Positions 1-8,527 of a stretch of DNA of 64,000 nt are shown here, piece by piece (the stretch's first letter is position 1; each line of letters opens with the position of its first letter). The DNA is from Candidatus Finniella inopinata (GTDB taxonomy: Bacteria; Pseudomonadota; Alphaproteobacteria; Paracaedibacterales; CAIULA01). Under the pieces are notes generated by a model, which was given only the letters and a program-made list of their open reading frames with translations, ran no database searches and was not told where the DNA came from. A program made the translations under genes and the position numbers. The DNA is taken from NCBI RefSeq assembly GCF_004210305.1, contig NZ_SCFB01000005.1, forward strand, positions 124,001 through 188,000, given 5' to 3'.

Positions 1-900
1 TTTGAGCGGATTATTAACACCCCCCGCCGGGGTATTGGCCAAACCACATTGCAAACCATGCATATTTTGGCCCGCGACCAAGGAATTTCTTTACCTCGTG
101 CCGCCCATTATTATGCCCATAATATCGCCAAGGGTGCTGCTGGCAACAATCTACGCCTATTTTTTGAAAACCTTGACCGCTGGCGAGCTTTGTTAGAAAC
201 AGATCCTCATGTAGAGGTGGTTAAGATGATCTTAGACGAATCCGGCTATACAGCCATGTGGCAGGAAGATAAATCTGCTGATGCCCCCGGCCGTCTAGAG
301 AACTTAAAAGAATTGGTCACCGCCATCGGTCAGTTTCAGTACCTGCCGGGCTTTTTAGAACATGTCAGTTTGGTCATGGAAAATAATCAACAAAGCGAGC
401 AGGACATGGTCAATCTGATGACCCTTCATGCCGCCAAGGGGTTAGAGTTTGACACCGTATTCCTGGCCGGTTGGGAGGAGAATTTGTTCCCCCACCCCCG
501 TGCCTTAAACGAAAATGGCGAGGCGGGATTGGAAGAGGAGCGGCGCCTTGGGTATGTCGGCATCAGCCGTGCCCGCCAGCGCGCGATTATCAGTTATGCC
601 CTGCAAAGGCGCATGTATCAGGGCGGATGGCAGCTGGCGATCCCATCGCGGTTTATCAAAGAGCTCCCTGATGCCCATATGACGCATATTCACGCGAACG
701 GTCAATCCAGCCGACGCCCGCCCGTCCAGCTGCACCATAACGCCCCCAAAACTCTGCACAGTTTTGACATTGGCGATCGTGTTTTTCATCAGAAATTTGG
801 TTATGGAGAGATTCTGGATTTCGATGGGGAAAAGGTGGACATTGATTTTGAACACAGCGGCCATAAAAAAATTATTGCTGACTTTATTTCGCGAGCATAA
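1..900 (+). CDS. uvrD: DNA helicase II (UvrD/PcrA family), C-terminal part
   Basis: The 5' end is cut by the window edge; the frame is open from base 1 and ends at a TAA at 898-900. SF1A helicases of this family unwind DNA 3'-5' in nucleotide excision and mismatch repair. Visible family marks are NTPRRGIG near the start, the motif V region TLHAAKGLEFDTVFLAGW, and the motif VI block ERRLGYVGISRARQ. The last ~50 residues contain the VFHQKFGYGEI segment typical of the UvrD/PcrA tail, which is followed by prmA after only 5 bases, suggesting co-transcription. Rep is a possible alternative, but the VFHQKFG-type tail favours UvrD/PcrA. Confidence 0.95.
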   Translation, partial: FERIINTPRRGIGQTTLQTMHILARDQGISLPRAAHYYAHNIAKGAAGNNLRLFFENLDRWRALLETDPHVEVVKMILDESGYTAMWQEDKSADAPGRLENLKELVTAIGQFQYLPGFLEHVSLVMENNQQSEQDMVNLMTLHAAKGLEFDTVFLAGWEENLFPHPRALNENGEAGLEEERRLGYVGISRARQRAIISYALQRRMYQGGWQLAIPSRFIKELPDAHMTHIHANGQSSRRPPVQLHHNAPKTLHSFDIGDRVFHQKFGYGEILDFDGEKVDIDFEHSGHKKIIADFISRA

Positions 901-905
901 GACAA

Positions 906-1832
906 ATGAATTCTTTTACCCCTCAATCCCTCTGGCACCTTCAAATCCGCACCCCCTATCAGGCGGTAGAGGCCGTTTTGGCGCTGTTGGAAAATTTAGG
1001 GTTGGAGGCTTTAAGTTGGCACGAACGCGAAGATGCTGACCCTTCAGCGGCCGAAGACGATCAGGGCTTCCCGATAGCTGAAACATTCATGGTGGAGGGA
1101 TATACCAAAAGCCCCCCCGTTCTAGACAGCTTAAATCAAGAACTTGATATGGTGGCAAGCCTGTTGGCAGTTTCGCCTCCGGTCATTGAATCTTGTCAAC
1201 CGGTTGATCACCAAGACTGGCTCAGCGTTTGTTATCAGCAACTGGCTCCTCGCACGGTTGGAAATTATTATGTTTATGGCAGCCACGATAAAGCAGTGGC
1301 GGTGCCCCCTGGGTTGATGCCGTTGCAAATTGATGCGGCGACGGCTTTTGGCAGTGGCGATCATCAGACCACTAGCGGGTGCCTGCAGGCCATAAGTGAT
1401 TTGCGTCACGACGATTTTAAAACCCTTTTAGACATGGGATGCGGTTCGGGCATCCTGGCCATTGCGCTTGCCAAAGCCTGGCCCGATGCCACCGTTATTG
1501 CCGTTGATAACGACCCCGAATCGGTGCGCGTCACCCGTTATAACTGCGACCTTAATGATTGTCCTGACATTCAGGCGCTGGTTAGCGAGGGTTTTGATCA
1601 GCTTTCTCTGCCCCAGGTTGACTTAATTGTGGCCAACATTCTGGCCAAACCCCTGTGCCACATGGCACCGATGATGGGACAAACTATCGCCCAAAACGGA
1701 TGGGTGATTTTGTCAGGGCTGTTGGAGCGCCAGCAAAACGATGTGATGGAGGCTTACCAGCGAGAGGGGTTTAAACTGGTCAAAACCTATCCCCTGGATA
1801 CCTGGACCACTCTGGTTTTGCAAAAGGGGTAG
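906..1832 (+). CDS. prmA: ribosomal protein L11 methyltransferase
   Basis: A class I SAM-dependent methyltransferase of 308 residues that methylates ribosomal protein L11. The glycine-rich SAM motif LLDMGCGSGILAIALA is followed by AVDNDPESV (acidic residue binding the ribose) and the catalytic-site block VANILAKPL. Length and the ATAFGSGDHQTTSGCL segment just before motif I are typical of PrmA. It starts 5 bases after uvrD, so the pair probably shares a transcript. No terminator is obvious after it. Confidence 0.95.
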   Translation: MNSFTPQSLWHLQIRTPYQAVEAVLALLENLGLEALSWHEREDADPSAAEDDQGFPIAETFMVEGYTKSPPVLDSLNQELDMVASLLAVSPPVIESCQPVDHQDWLSVCYQQLAPRTVGNYYVYGSHDKAVAVPPGLMPLQIDAATAFGSGDHQTTSGCLQAISDLRHDDFKTLLDMGCGSGILAIALAKAWPDATVIAVDNDPESVRVTRYNCDLNDCPDIQALVSEGFDQLSLPQVDLIVANILAKPLCHMAPMMGQTIAQNGWVILSGLLERQQNDVMEAYQREGFKLVKTYPLDTWTTLVLQKG

Positions 1833-2000
1833 GGGCACAACGGTCAACAATTGATGTCACAAATCCCATGCTATCAATGGCATTTACTTTGCGTCACCCT
1901 GTGCATTATTCTTGTTCAGACGGTAATTCTTTAATCTTCTGCTGAATTTGTTTTTTCAAGTCAGAATCAGGCAATCTTTCCAAGGCCTTCTGCGCCCAGA

Positions 2001-2864
2001 TTAAATCATCCGGCGTAACGTCGGGTGATTAATTACCCGATTTAAGGCTTCTAATGCCAGGTCTTTTCCGCCCAAGCCTTCAAGCCTATCGGTCGCCCGG
2101 ATTAAATCAACCGCACTGGCGTGAGGGTGCTTAATTGCCCGTTCTAAGGCTTCTAATGCCAGGTCATTTCGTTCCAATCTTTCGAAGGCTTCAGCCGCAA
2201 TAAAACTGTTGTAAAAAGGAGATTCTAAAAAGGTCTTTAAGGGGGCATCTTCCGTCTTTGCAATCTTTTCCAGCGTATCAATAAGTGTCTCAACAATGGG
2301 CTTCTTTGCTGGTTGAAATATGGGGTCCAATAACCTGTTTAAATCGTCCTTATCCGCGTATTGATGAGTAAACAGGATATTACGTCTTATATTTTCGGAA
2401 TCACGAGGATCAGATACTCTGAATGAAAAACTAGCCCCGTCGACCACAGCTATGGCCGCCAAATGGTTTTGAAGAAGCTCCGGATCTGTTTGTGTCCTCT
2501 TGGCAATTTCACGCAATGAATTTTCAGATAAAACGTCCTTTGATCTCATGGACTCCCGCAGGTAGAGGGACGTCAAATTTAAGCGCGAAAGAAATATTTG
2601 ACGCGTCTTGTGTATGGACCGAATAATCCTCTCTCTCTCCTGTTCCGTAGCAGGGGTAGAGGAAATGCCATATTTACCACCGATAGTGGCAGAAATTTCT
2701 TCGGTGTACTTTTGCAATTCATCCCGTGACTTTTGATCCTTGACCTGCTCTAACAACTGACTCCTTTTTGTCTCAAGCTGTTCAAGCCAAGCCATACAGG
2801 ACACACCCAATGGCTTATCACCAGATGCCCCATAAGCGCCCCCAACTGACCAAACAAAAAGCAC
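2001..2864 (-). CDS. exported helical-repeat protein, frame broken at both ends
   Basis: No family recognised. The longest open frame (287 codons from a GTG at 2864) is all-alpha and TPR-like; near its C-terminus two units share the pattern DLALEAL-R-I-HP. The frame looks damaged twice. At the 5' end an ATG at 2892 followed by nine A (2881-2889) reads a different frame; with one A fewer it would give MKKNFFYLCVLFVWSVGGAYG, a good signal peptide joined to this frame. At the 3' end a one-base shift near 2028 cuts off a third unit (DVTPDDLIWAQKALERL) that ends at a stop at 1906-1908. The ancestral gene therefore probably ran 2892 to 1906. Decay, programmed slippage and homopolymer sequencing error are all possible. 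Confidence 0.6.
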   Translation of the reverse strand: MLFVWSVGGAYGASGDKPLGVSCMAWLEQLETKRSQLLEQVKDQKSRDELQKYTEEISATIGGKYGISSTPATEQERERIIRSIHKTRQIFLSRLNLTSLYLRESMRSKDVLSENSLREIAKRTQTDPELLQNHLAAIAVVDGASFSFRVSDPRDSENIRRNILFTHQYADKDDLNRLLDPIFQPAKKPIVETLIDTLEKIAKTEDAPLKTFLESPFYNSFIAAEAFERLERNDLALEALERAIKHPHASAVDLIRATDRLEGLGGKDLALEALNRVINHPTLRRMI

Positions 2865-2880
2865 ACACAGGTAAAAAAAG

Positions 2881-2892
2881 TTTTTTTTTCAT
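2881..2892 (-). repeat. poly-A tract (A9) after the start codon, frame-setting
   Basis: On the minus strand ATG (2892-2890) is followed by nine A, then C and seven T. With nine A the start codon is out of frame with the exported protein downstream; with eight A it is in frame and encodes a signal peptide. Such runs are prone to replication or transcriptional slippage. The sequence shows the tract; its role as a switch is inference. Confidence 0.5.
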
Positions 2893-3239
2893 CGAATACA
2901 TAGCCCAAGTCCTGGAAGAAAGTACCCTGACTATACAATGAAAAATTTTAAATTAAAGTTAATAAAGGGAATTCGGACACTTGATTCTTGTCTAAAAGAA
3001 AACGTATGACTGAAATAACCAGCCATTTCGCATGCCTGTGACAAGGGTGAATAATTTATTGAAAACCATAAGGTGACACTTTACGCTTTGCAGACCCCTT
3101 GGCCATAGAGAGCCCCTGAACGGGGCGTTGCTAACCCTGAATTTCCTGGCAGCACCTTTAGATTTTGTTAATCAGTTGGGTGTTAAAATAATCCTAAGTG
3201 AAAGGAATTTTTTTCCTTTAATAATGGGATTAAAGAAAC
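2893..3239. other. intergenic region, 347 bp
   Basis: AT-rich stretch between two divergent genes of unknown function; it presumably holds both promoters. A GTTGCTAAC-type block lies at about 3126 and TTGTTA lies about 60 bases before the next start, but I see no convincing RNA gene, terminator or repeat. Confidence 0.4.
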
Positions 3240-3635
3240 ATGCAATTGATAACAAGATTAATCATTTATTTCATTATAGGGGGTTTTCAATCCCTTTATG
3301 CTGAAGATTTGCCTGAAAAACCAGAATCCAGAACCGACATAAAGATTGTGAGCTATTACACCCCAGAGGCTCGGGAAGAATCTGAATTCAAAAAGACGAA
3401 AAAAATCTACGTTCGTCACCGTTCCGTTTCACCCTATCGCGGTTTTGCCTTGGTTAATCTGGCGGCAACAACGTCAATTCGTGAAAACAATAATTTTGAA
3501 TCAGAATCAACCAATGATGAAGAATCCGAGGGGACTGTAGACGAAGGAATCATCGAAGTCGCCTATGCAAAAGAGCTGTTGAACCAAAACATAAAACCCA
3601 TGGCGCCGACTCTTATTGATTGTGATAGATGGTAG
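3240..3635 (+). CDS. small exported protein of unknown function
   Basis: 131 residues. The N-terminus MQLITRLIIYFIIGGFQSLYA is a clear signal peptide with cleavage expected before EDLPEKP. The mature part is about 110 residues, highly charged, with an acidic stretch near residues 80-100 (ESESTNDEESEGTVDEG) and no transmembrane segment. No domain recognised. It ends 84 bases before the umuD-like gene, which has its own ribosome binding site. Confidence 0.65.
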   Translation: MQLITRLIIYFIIGGFQSLYAEDLPEKPESRTDIKIVSYYTPEAREESEFKKTKKIYVRHRSVSPYRGFALVNLAATTSIRENNNFESESTNDEESEGTVDEGIIEVAYAKELLNQNIKPMAPTLIDCDRW

Positions 3636-3719
3636 TATTTTGACCGAAGGTTGATGCACCTTGCAACAAAGGTTGAAAATGTTGTAGGGATGAATATATA
3701 AAGTCTGGAGGATTGACTG

Positions 3720-4247
3720 ATGACCAGAGGCGGATTTAGAGAAGGGGCCGGGCGCAAACAGCTAAGCGGCCATTATCGTGAAAAAACGAAACCTGTTCGT
3801 TTGCCTATTAGCATGATCGAAACGGTCCAGGATTTACTAAAGAAACGCGAACCATTGGGCGCGGGGCAAGTCCCTTTTTATCAAAGCAGCGTGTCAGCCG
3901 GTTTTCCTTTGCCGGCGGATGATCAGCACAACCAGGTCAATCTGCACCACCACCTGGTGAAAAATCCAGGTCAAACTTTCGTTGTCAAGGCAACGGGCGA
4001 TTCTATGATTGGGGCTGGCATTAATCACCAAGATCTGTTGATCGTTGACCGATCCATCACCCCAAAAACCACCGACATTATCGTGGCCGCTGTTGACGGC
4101 GATGTGACCGTGAAAAGGTTTACCGTCACAGAACAGGGGGTGATTTTAAAGCCTGAGAATCCGAACCATCAATCCATTGAAATAACCAATGACAGGGAAT
4201 TTCACGTTTGGGGTGTTGTCACAGCGGTTATCCATGGCTTGCGGTAG
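3720..4247 (+). CDS. umuD: UmuD-like S24 self-cleaving protease
   Basis: 175 residues. UmuD cleaves itself on the RecA filament and then forms polymerase V with UmuC. The Ala60-Gly61 cleavage site lies in SVSAGFPLPADD; the catalytic Ser95 lies in GDSMIGAGI and the general-base Lys132 in DGDVTVKRF. The first ~25 residues, GGFREGAGRK, form a basic motif common in phage and alphaproteobacterial proteins instead of a LexA-type helix-turn-helix, which argues against LexA. A CTGGAGG ribosome binding site sits just upstream. The usual partner umuC does not follow. No SOS box was recognised upstream. Confidence 0.88.
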   Translation: MTRGGFREGAGRKQLSGHYREKTKPVRLPISMIETVQDLLKKREPLGAGQVPFYQSSVSAGFPLPADDQHNQVNLHHHLVKNPGQTFVVKATGDSMIGAGINHQDLLIVDRSITPKTTDIIVAAVDGDVTVKRFTVTEQGVILKPENPNHQSIEITNDREFHVWGVVTAVIHGLR

Positions 4248-4497
4248 GGCTACCTATTAATAACTCTTATAAATTCACAATTACGATCACGTTTTGAATC
4301 ATGTCTTGCGATGACATTGACGGCAGCGGGTCAAGCTCTCAGCTCTTGGCCACGGACTTACCATTGGCGTATTTTAAATGGTGCTGAAGTTGATTTGAAT
4401 TGGGTATATTTTTAGTATACAAAAAATATTCCTTGATTTATCTTGATCAAGAACCTTTATGGCTCAGTAAATAGATCGAATAATCGAGTTCACTATA

Positions 4498-6342
4498 ATG
4501 TTTAAAATTAAATTAAATTTGCCAAACCTACTATTCCTGTGTTCTGGGATCTCGCAAGCGATGGCTAGTAGTTCAAGCTTTACAGAAATGGAAAGTTATA
4601 GTAGCCACAGTCAATCAAGCCAAGTTCATGTCAATGAGACAAGAACAGAGTTTGAGCAATCTTTATACACAATTTCCCTCTACCCATTTCTTGTTTCGAC
4701 GTTTGATCATAAGAAAGCGATGTTAGATATATTCAAAGCGGAAGCTGCTGAAAAAAAAGAGATCTTAAAAATATTTTGGGATGAGGCTTTAAAAGGAAAT
4801 ACAGAAGTTCAAGAGAGCCTTTACAAAATCTTGAAAAATCGTATGGGGAAAATTGAGTCGGTGGATTCAGACAAAGCCCCAGAACTTCTGCAAGCAGGTA
4901 TCAAACAAAATAAAGTATGGGCTTTTCGAACAAACGCACAAGCTTTAGAAGCTGAAGGGAAAACAGAAGAAGCCACAAATTTTTACATTAAAGCGGCGCA
5001 TCAAGACGATTCCATCAGCATAGAAAAGCTGAACGTTCTTTTGAAATGTAAAGCATTTCTCGAACCCTATAAGAAGCTTAACCAAAGCCTTTCTGCCATT
5101 AATAGGCAAATTCAAAAAGATTGTAAAAGGTTCAAAGATTTAAAATACGGCACCCCCTTAGTGGGAATCTATAAGTTTTTAAAGGAGGTAAGGCCTGATG
5201 TTGGCAGATCTCTTGACTCTCTCTTAGAAGGCGCCTTAAACATTCGACACCCTTTTGCTCAGTTTATTATGGCATGTCATTACTATGTTAGGGGCGACAT
5301 CACTAATACGATGGATCATCTCCTGCTAGCTGCTGAACAAGGGCATCCTGAAGCTCAATATAATGCGGGAATTCTTTTATCATCTGGCGTTAAGAGTCAA
5401 AAAGCTGACCCAAAACATGCACCAGGACTCTTTCTTCAGGCCGCTAAACAAGGCCTTCCAAAAGCTCAATGTACTGTGGGAACTATTCTTTTATTCACTA
5501 AAGGCCAAGAGGCAGAGGGGTTTGACTGGCTTCAACAAGCTGCAGCTCAAAAATCTTTGTCGGCTACGGTAGCGCTTTCTATTTATTGTCTCAGAGTAAA
5601 TAAACCTCAAGATGCACTTTTCTGGGCGGAAAAAGCTCATGCACTGGGAGGTCGAAGAGCGCAAAAATATTTCGATTTAATTAACAAGGCTACAGCTTCA
5701 AATGAGCCCGAATCAGACAAACTTGAAAGTGAAATAGGTGCATTTGTGGAAGAAATATTCCAACCACAAACTACATTACAAACCTTTAAAAGTGGTGACG
5801 ACAAACCAGTTGCGACTTCATCCTCCTCCTCCTCTTCTTCCTCTTCGATTTCTCAAGCCGTTGAAAGCCCAAAAGAGGAGGATGATTCCCCTGCATTATT
5901 CCCTGAAATGGAAAAAGAAGAAGAGGCACCAAAAACTCCAAAGAAATCTGCCCTTATTCAGAACCCGAAATATATCAGGGAACAAATGAAAAAGTTGGGT
6001 GAATTAAGAAAACAGCGCCAAGAAGAAACTCAAAAACCAAGGCCATCCATAAGTGACAAGAACAAGCCGTTTATTGAGCACATAAAAGCCTTGAATAGAA
6101 GCGTATTTACGTTAAACAACCTAATCAACTTTTTCGAAGATCCCTTTTTTCGGGGTGATGTCCAAGTGTCTCCAACAAAATCCGGCGTTATTATCGGCGC
6201 CTTTGTCAGGGAAAAGAATCAACACATGACAACCGCAACCCATCGTGTTCACCAGAAAAAGCAGTCCTATCACGATTCACCAACAGGCTTTATTAGGCAG
6301 GTCCGTGAAATTCTTAGAGGTTTTGGTTTAATTAAAGATTGA
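4498..6342 (+). CDS. exported Sel1-repeat protein
   Basis: 614 residues. A signal peptide (about residues 1-23, ending SQAMAS) is followed by a helical region and at least three Sel1-like repeats around residues 255-385, for example HPEAQYNAGILLSSG and LPKAQCTVGTILLF. Such repeats form superhelical protein-binding scaffolds and are frequent in exported proteins of intracellular bacteria. A run of ten or more serines encoded by TCN codons (5819-5850) leads into an acidic/basic linker. The last ~75 residues form a separate compact domain; its end (VRE...THRVHQK...FIRQVREILRGFGL) faintly resembles a HicA-type fold, which I cannot confirm. The stop codon lies one base before atpI, so it probably leads the ATP synthase transcript. 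Confidence 0.8.
   Translation: MFKIKLNLPNLLFLCSGISQAMASSSSFTEMESYSSHSQSSQVHVNETRTEFEQSLYTISLYPFLVSTFDHKKAMLDIFKAEAAEKKEILKIFWDEALKGNTEVQESLYKILKNRMGKIESVDSDKAPELLQAGIKQNKVWAFRTNAQALEAEGKTEEATNFYIKAAHQDDSISIEKLNVLLKCKAFLEPYKKLNQSLSAINRQIQKDCKRFKDLKYGTPLVGIYKFLKEVRPDVGRSLDSLLEGALNIRHPFAQFIMACHYYVRGDITNTMDHLLLAAEQGHPEAQYNAGILLSSGVKSQKADPKHAPGLFLQAAKQGLPKAQCTVGTILLFTKGQEAEGFDWLQQAAAQKSLSATVALSIYCLRVNKPQDALFWAEKAHALGGRRAQKYFDLINKATASNEPESDKLESEIGAFVEEIFQPQTTLQTFKSGDDKPVATSSSSSSSSSSISQAVESPKEEDDSPALFPEMEKEEEAPKTPKKSALIQNPKYIREQMKKLGELRKQRQEETQKPRPSISDKNKPFIEHIKALNRSVFTLNNLINFFEDPFFRGDVQVSPTKSGVIIGAFVREKNQHMTTATHRVHQKKQSYHDSPTGFIRQVREILRGFGLIKD
5819..5850 (+). repeat. TCC/TCT trinucleotide tract encoding poly-serine
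   Basis: An almost pure run of TCC and TCT codons giving a serine homopolymer inside the Sel1 protein. Being trinucleotide, length changes would alter the linker length without breaking the frame. Confidence 0.7.
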
Positions 6343-6343
6343 T

Positions 6344-6580
6344 ATGAAGAATCCCCTGTCACAATGGCTTGAAAGCAGCCTTCGTTTGGGCGCAGACTTT
6401 GTCACCCCCATTTTTGTTGGCACCATGATCGGGCGAGTGGTTGATTTTTATCTGGGGTCGGCTCCGTTTGGCCTGGTCATTTTTATTCTGATTGGTATAA
6501 TGGGGGGTAGTTTGACAATTTATCGGTCGGCAAAAAAGATTATGGCTGCCAAAACTCCACCAGATACTTATGAAGATTGA
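6344..6580 (+). CDS. atpI: ATP synthase accessory protein AtpI
   Basis: 78 residues with two membrane helices: VTPIFVGTMIGRVVDF and LVIFILIGIMGGSLTIYRSA. AtpI/AtpZ proteins assist c-ring assembly and, in some bacteria, divalent-ion uptake. The gene opens the order atpI-atpB-atpE-atpF'-atpF that alphaproteobacteria keep separate from the F1 genes. It starts 1 base after the Sel1-repeat gene and overlaps atpB by 11 bases, consistent with translational coupling. Confidence 0.85.
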   Translation: MKNPLSQWLESSLRLGADFVTPIFVGTMIGRVVDFYLGSAPFGLVIFILIGIMGGSLTIYRSAKKIMAAKTPPDTYED

Positions 6581-7313
6581 TCCTCTCTCTCAGTTCAGTA
6601 TCCAATCCATATTTCCATTCCAGGTGGCAGGGGTTGACCTCTCTTTTACAAATGCCTCCTTGTTCATGGTGGCAACGGTATGCTTGATCGTTAGCTTTTT
6701 GTTTTTTGCTCTGCGTTCTAAGCAGGTCGTTCCCAACCGTCTTCAAGCGGCCGTTGAGTTATTGTTTGATTTCATCAACACCCTCATCAGATCCTACATC
6801 GGAACCGAAGGGTTGGCCTATGCCCCCCTTATTTTCTGCTTATTTTTGTTTATATTAGGCGGCAACCTTTTGGGTTTATTGCCCCATGCCTATACCTTTA
6901 CCAGTCAGCTTGTGGTGACTTTCACGTTAGCCGGCGTTGTTTTTGTCAGCATCACTTGTTTGGGATTTGCAAAGCACGGCTTCGGTTTTTTACGTTTGTT
7001 CCTTCCCGCTGGCACGCCCATCTATATTGCCCCCCTGCTGGTGTTCGTAGAGGTGATCTCTTATTTATCACGCCCCGTTAGCTTAGCAGTTCGTCTGTTT
7101 GCTAATATGGTGGCTGGTCACGTCATGTTAAAAATATTTGCCACGTTCGCTGCCATTTTGGCAGGAACCAGTTGGCTTGGACCCAGTGCTTTATTGCCTA
7201 CGCTTATTAATGTTGGCTTGTTTGGCTTCGAGATGTTGGTCGCCATACTACAAGCCTATGTTTTTACGATTTTAAGCTGTATATACTTAAATGATGCATT
7301 GCATTTGCACTAA
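6570..7313 (+). CDS. atpB: F0F1 ATP synthase subunit a
   Basis: 247 residues, multi-spanning stator subunit forming the proton half-channels against the c-ring. The essential arginine is Arg175 in SLAVRLFANMVAGH; Glu161 and His184 lie at the expected places, and the last helix ends with the QAYVFTILSCIYL signature. The length is normal for alphaproteobacteria. The ATG overlaps the end of atpI. Followed by atpE after 35 bases. Confidence 0.97.
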   Translation: MKIDPLSQFSIQSIFPFQVAGVDLSFTNASLFMVATVCLIVSFLFFALRSKQVVPNRLQAAVELLFDFINTLIRSYIGTEGLAYAPLIFCLFLFILGGNLLGLLPHAYTFTSQLVVTFTLAGVVFVSITCLGFAKHGFGFLRLFLPAGTPIYIAPLLVFVEVISYLSRPVSLAVRLFANMVAGHVMLKIFATFAAILAGTSWLGPSALLPTLINVGLFGFEMLVAILQAYVFTILSCIYLNDALHLH

Positions 7314-7348
7314 GTTTTAACGTCAAGAAATAGAGAAAGGATCTTCTT

Positions 7349-7573
7349 ATGGATATCGGAGCCGCAAAAATGATTGGTGCCGGTTTGGCTACAATCGCGT
7401 TGTTGGGCGTGGGATTAGCTTTGGGGAATTTGTTTTCAAGCCTTATTTCTGCCATTGCCCGTAACCCGTCGGCCAAAAACGACTTAATGCCTGTGGGGTT
7501 GTTGGGGTTTGCCTTGACAGAGTCCATTGCACTTTTGGCGTTCATCGTGGCGATGTTGATTTTATTCTCGTAA
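7349..7573 (+). CDS. atpE: F0F1 ATP synthase subunit c
   Basis: 74 residues forming a helical hairpin. The first helix has a glycine-rich [17 protein letters not shown] pattern, the polar loop is ARNPSAKND, and the proton-carrying carboxylate is Glu58 in [13 protein letters not shown]. There is no Na+-type signature (second Glu plus Ser/Thr set), so it is proton-coupled by inference. AAAGGA precedes the ATG. Confidence 0.97.
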   Translation: MDIGAAKMIGAGLATIALLGVGLALGNLFSSLISAIARNPSAKNDLMPVGLLGFALTESIALLAFIVAMLILFS

Positions 7574-7592
7574 AAGAAGGGGGATAAGTCCC

Positions 7593-8036
7593 TTGCCTCA
7601 ATTTGATATCAGCACGTATTGGTCCCAGATTTTCTGGCTTGTGATAAGCTTTGGAACGTTGTTATTGACGTTGAAGGCATTTATCTTGCCTCGTTTTACG
7701 GGCATGCTATCAGGGCGTCAGGCGCTGATGGACCAGAACAAGGCCAAGACAAAAGACCTGTACGATCAACAACGGGTAAGACAATCTCAGCGGTTGAAAC
7801 GTCTGGAGGAGGCTAAAGAGGCGGCCCACGCATTGATCAGTCAAGCCGTGTCAGAAATGGACGCGTTTGAGGCCGAACGGATTCAACAAATTCACGATCA
7901 GACCAACCAGAAGCTTCTGGATTTTCAAGCAGACCTTGAAAATGAAAAGAAAAGTCTGGAAAAAGACATTGAAAGTCTTGTTGAGCAATCTGTCCACCAT
8001 TTATTGCCGAAACTGTTGGCTGGGAGTGAACGGTGA
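7593..8036 (+). CDS. atpF': F0F1 ATP synthase subunit b'
   Basis: 147 residues; one N-terminal membrane helix (SQIFWLVISFGTLLLTLKAF) and a long charged coiled coil, the peripheral stalk. Alphaproteobacteria carry two diverged b subunits; this first one, with the ISTYWSQIFWLVISF start, is b'. It begins with TTG at 7593 behind AAGAAGGGGG (7574-7583), and no in-frame ATG lies near. The stop overlaps the GTG of the next gene (GTGA). Confidence 0.9.
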   Translation: MPQFDISTYWSQIFWLVISFGTLLLTLKAFILPRFTGMLSGRQALMDQNKAKTKDLYDQQRVRQSQRLKRLEEAKEAAHALISQAVSEMDAFEAERIQQIHDQTNQKLLDFQADLENEKKSLEKDIESLVEQSVHHLLPKLLAGSER

Positions 8037-8527
8037 TCGCATCCCCCTATTTCTACCTAACAATCAGTTTCGTCGCTTTTTTGGGCGTTTTGTATCGCTA
8101 TGCCTGGCGTCCATTGGTGGGGATGTTAGACGCACATATCGCCAAAGTCAGGGATACCCTGCAGCAAGTTGATAACCAAAAGATTCAGGCCCTGCAAGAT
8201 TTTGAACAAGAGGCCAAGCTTTACGAACAGGTTGACCAGCACGTTCAAGAAATTCTTCAGGAGGCCCGGGACCAATGCGATGTTCTACGCCATAGCATCA
8301 AGGCTGAAATTGAAAAAGAAACCTTAGAACAACAGGCACGCTTAAAACTTCTAACCGCAAAGATGAGGGAGGATTTTCTGTGCCAGCTGAGTGATCAAAT
8401 TGCCCTCCAAATCATTGAAAAGACGCACCAATGGGCAGACACACATTTGAATGCTGAAGTTCAGATAAGCTCTCAAAAAAAGGCGATTGAGTTGCTGTCA
8501 AAACTGAAGCCTTTTGATCATGAATAA
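8033..8527 (+). CDS. atpF: F0F1 ATP synthase subunit b
   Basis: 164 residues; N-terminal membrane helix (YFYLTISFVAFLGVLYRYAW) followed by a charged coiled coil, forming the second half of the peripheral stalk with b'. The GTG start overlaps the preceding stop codon, so translation is probably coupled. The 3' end overlaps the bolA-like gene. The F1 genes (atpHAGDC) are not in the window. Confidence 0.92.
   Translation: MIASPYFYLTISFVAFLGVLYRYAWRPLVGMLDAHIAKVRDTLQQVDNQKIQALQDFEQEAKLYEQVDQHVQEILQEARDQCDVLRHSIKAEIEKETLEQQARLKLLTAKMREDFLCQLSDQIALQIIEKTHQWADTHLNAEVQISSQKKAIELLSKLKPFDHE

Noticed and set aside
2750..2938. Minus-strand frame MYSQGTFFQDLGYVFDEKK...
   Set aside because: It runs through the signal-peptide region in the third frame and ends inside the exported-protein frame; shadow only.
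6100..6342. HicA-like toxin domain at the C-terminus of the Sel1 protein
   Set aside because: The resemblance is limited to a few residues (THRVH, FIRQVREIL) without the diagnostic GSH motif, so it is mentioned only as a possibility.
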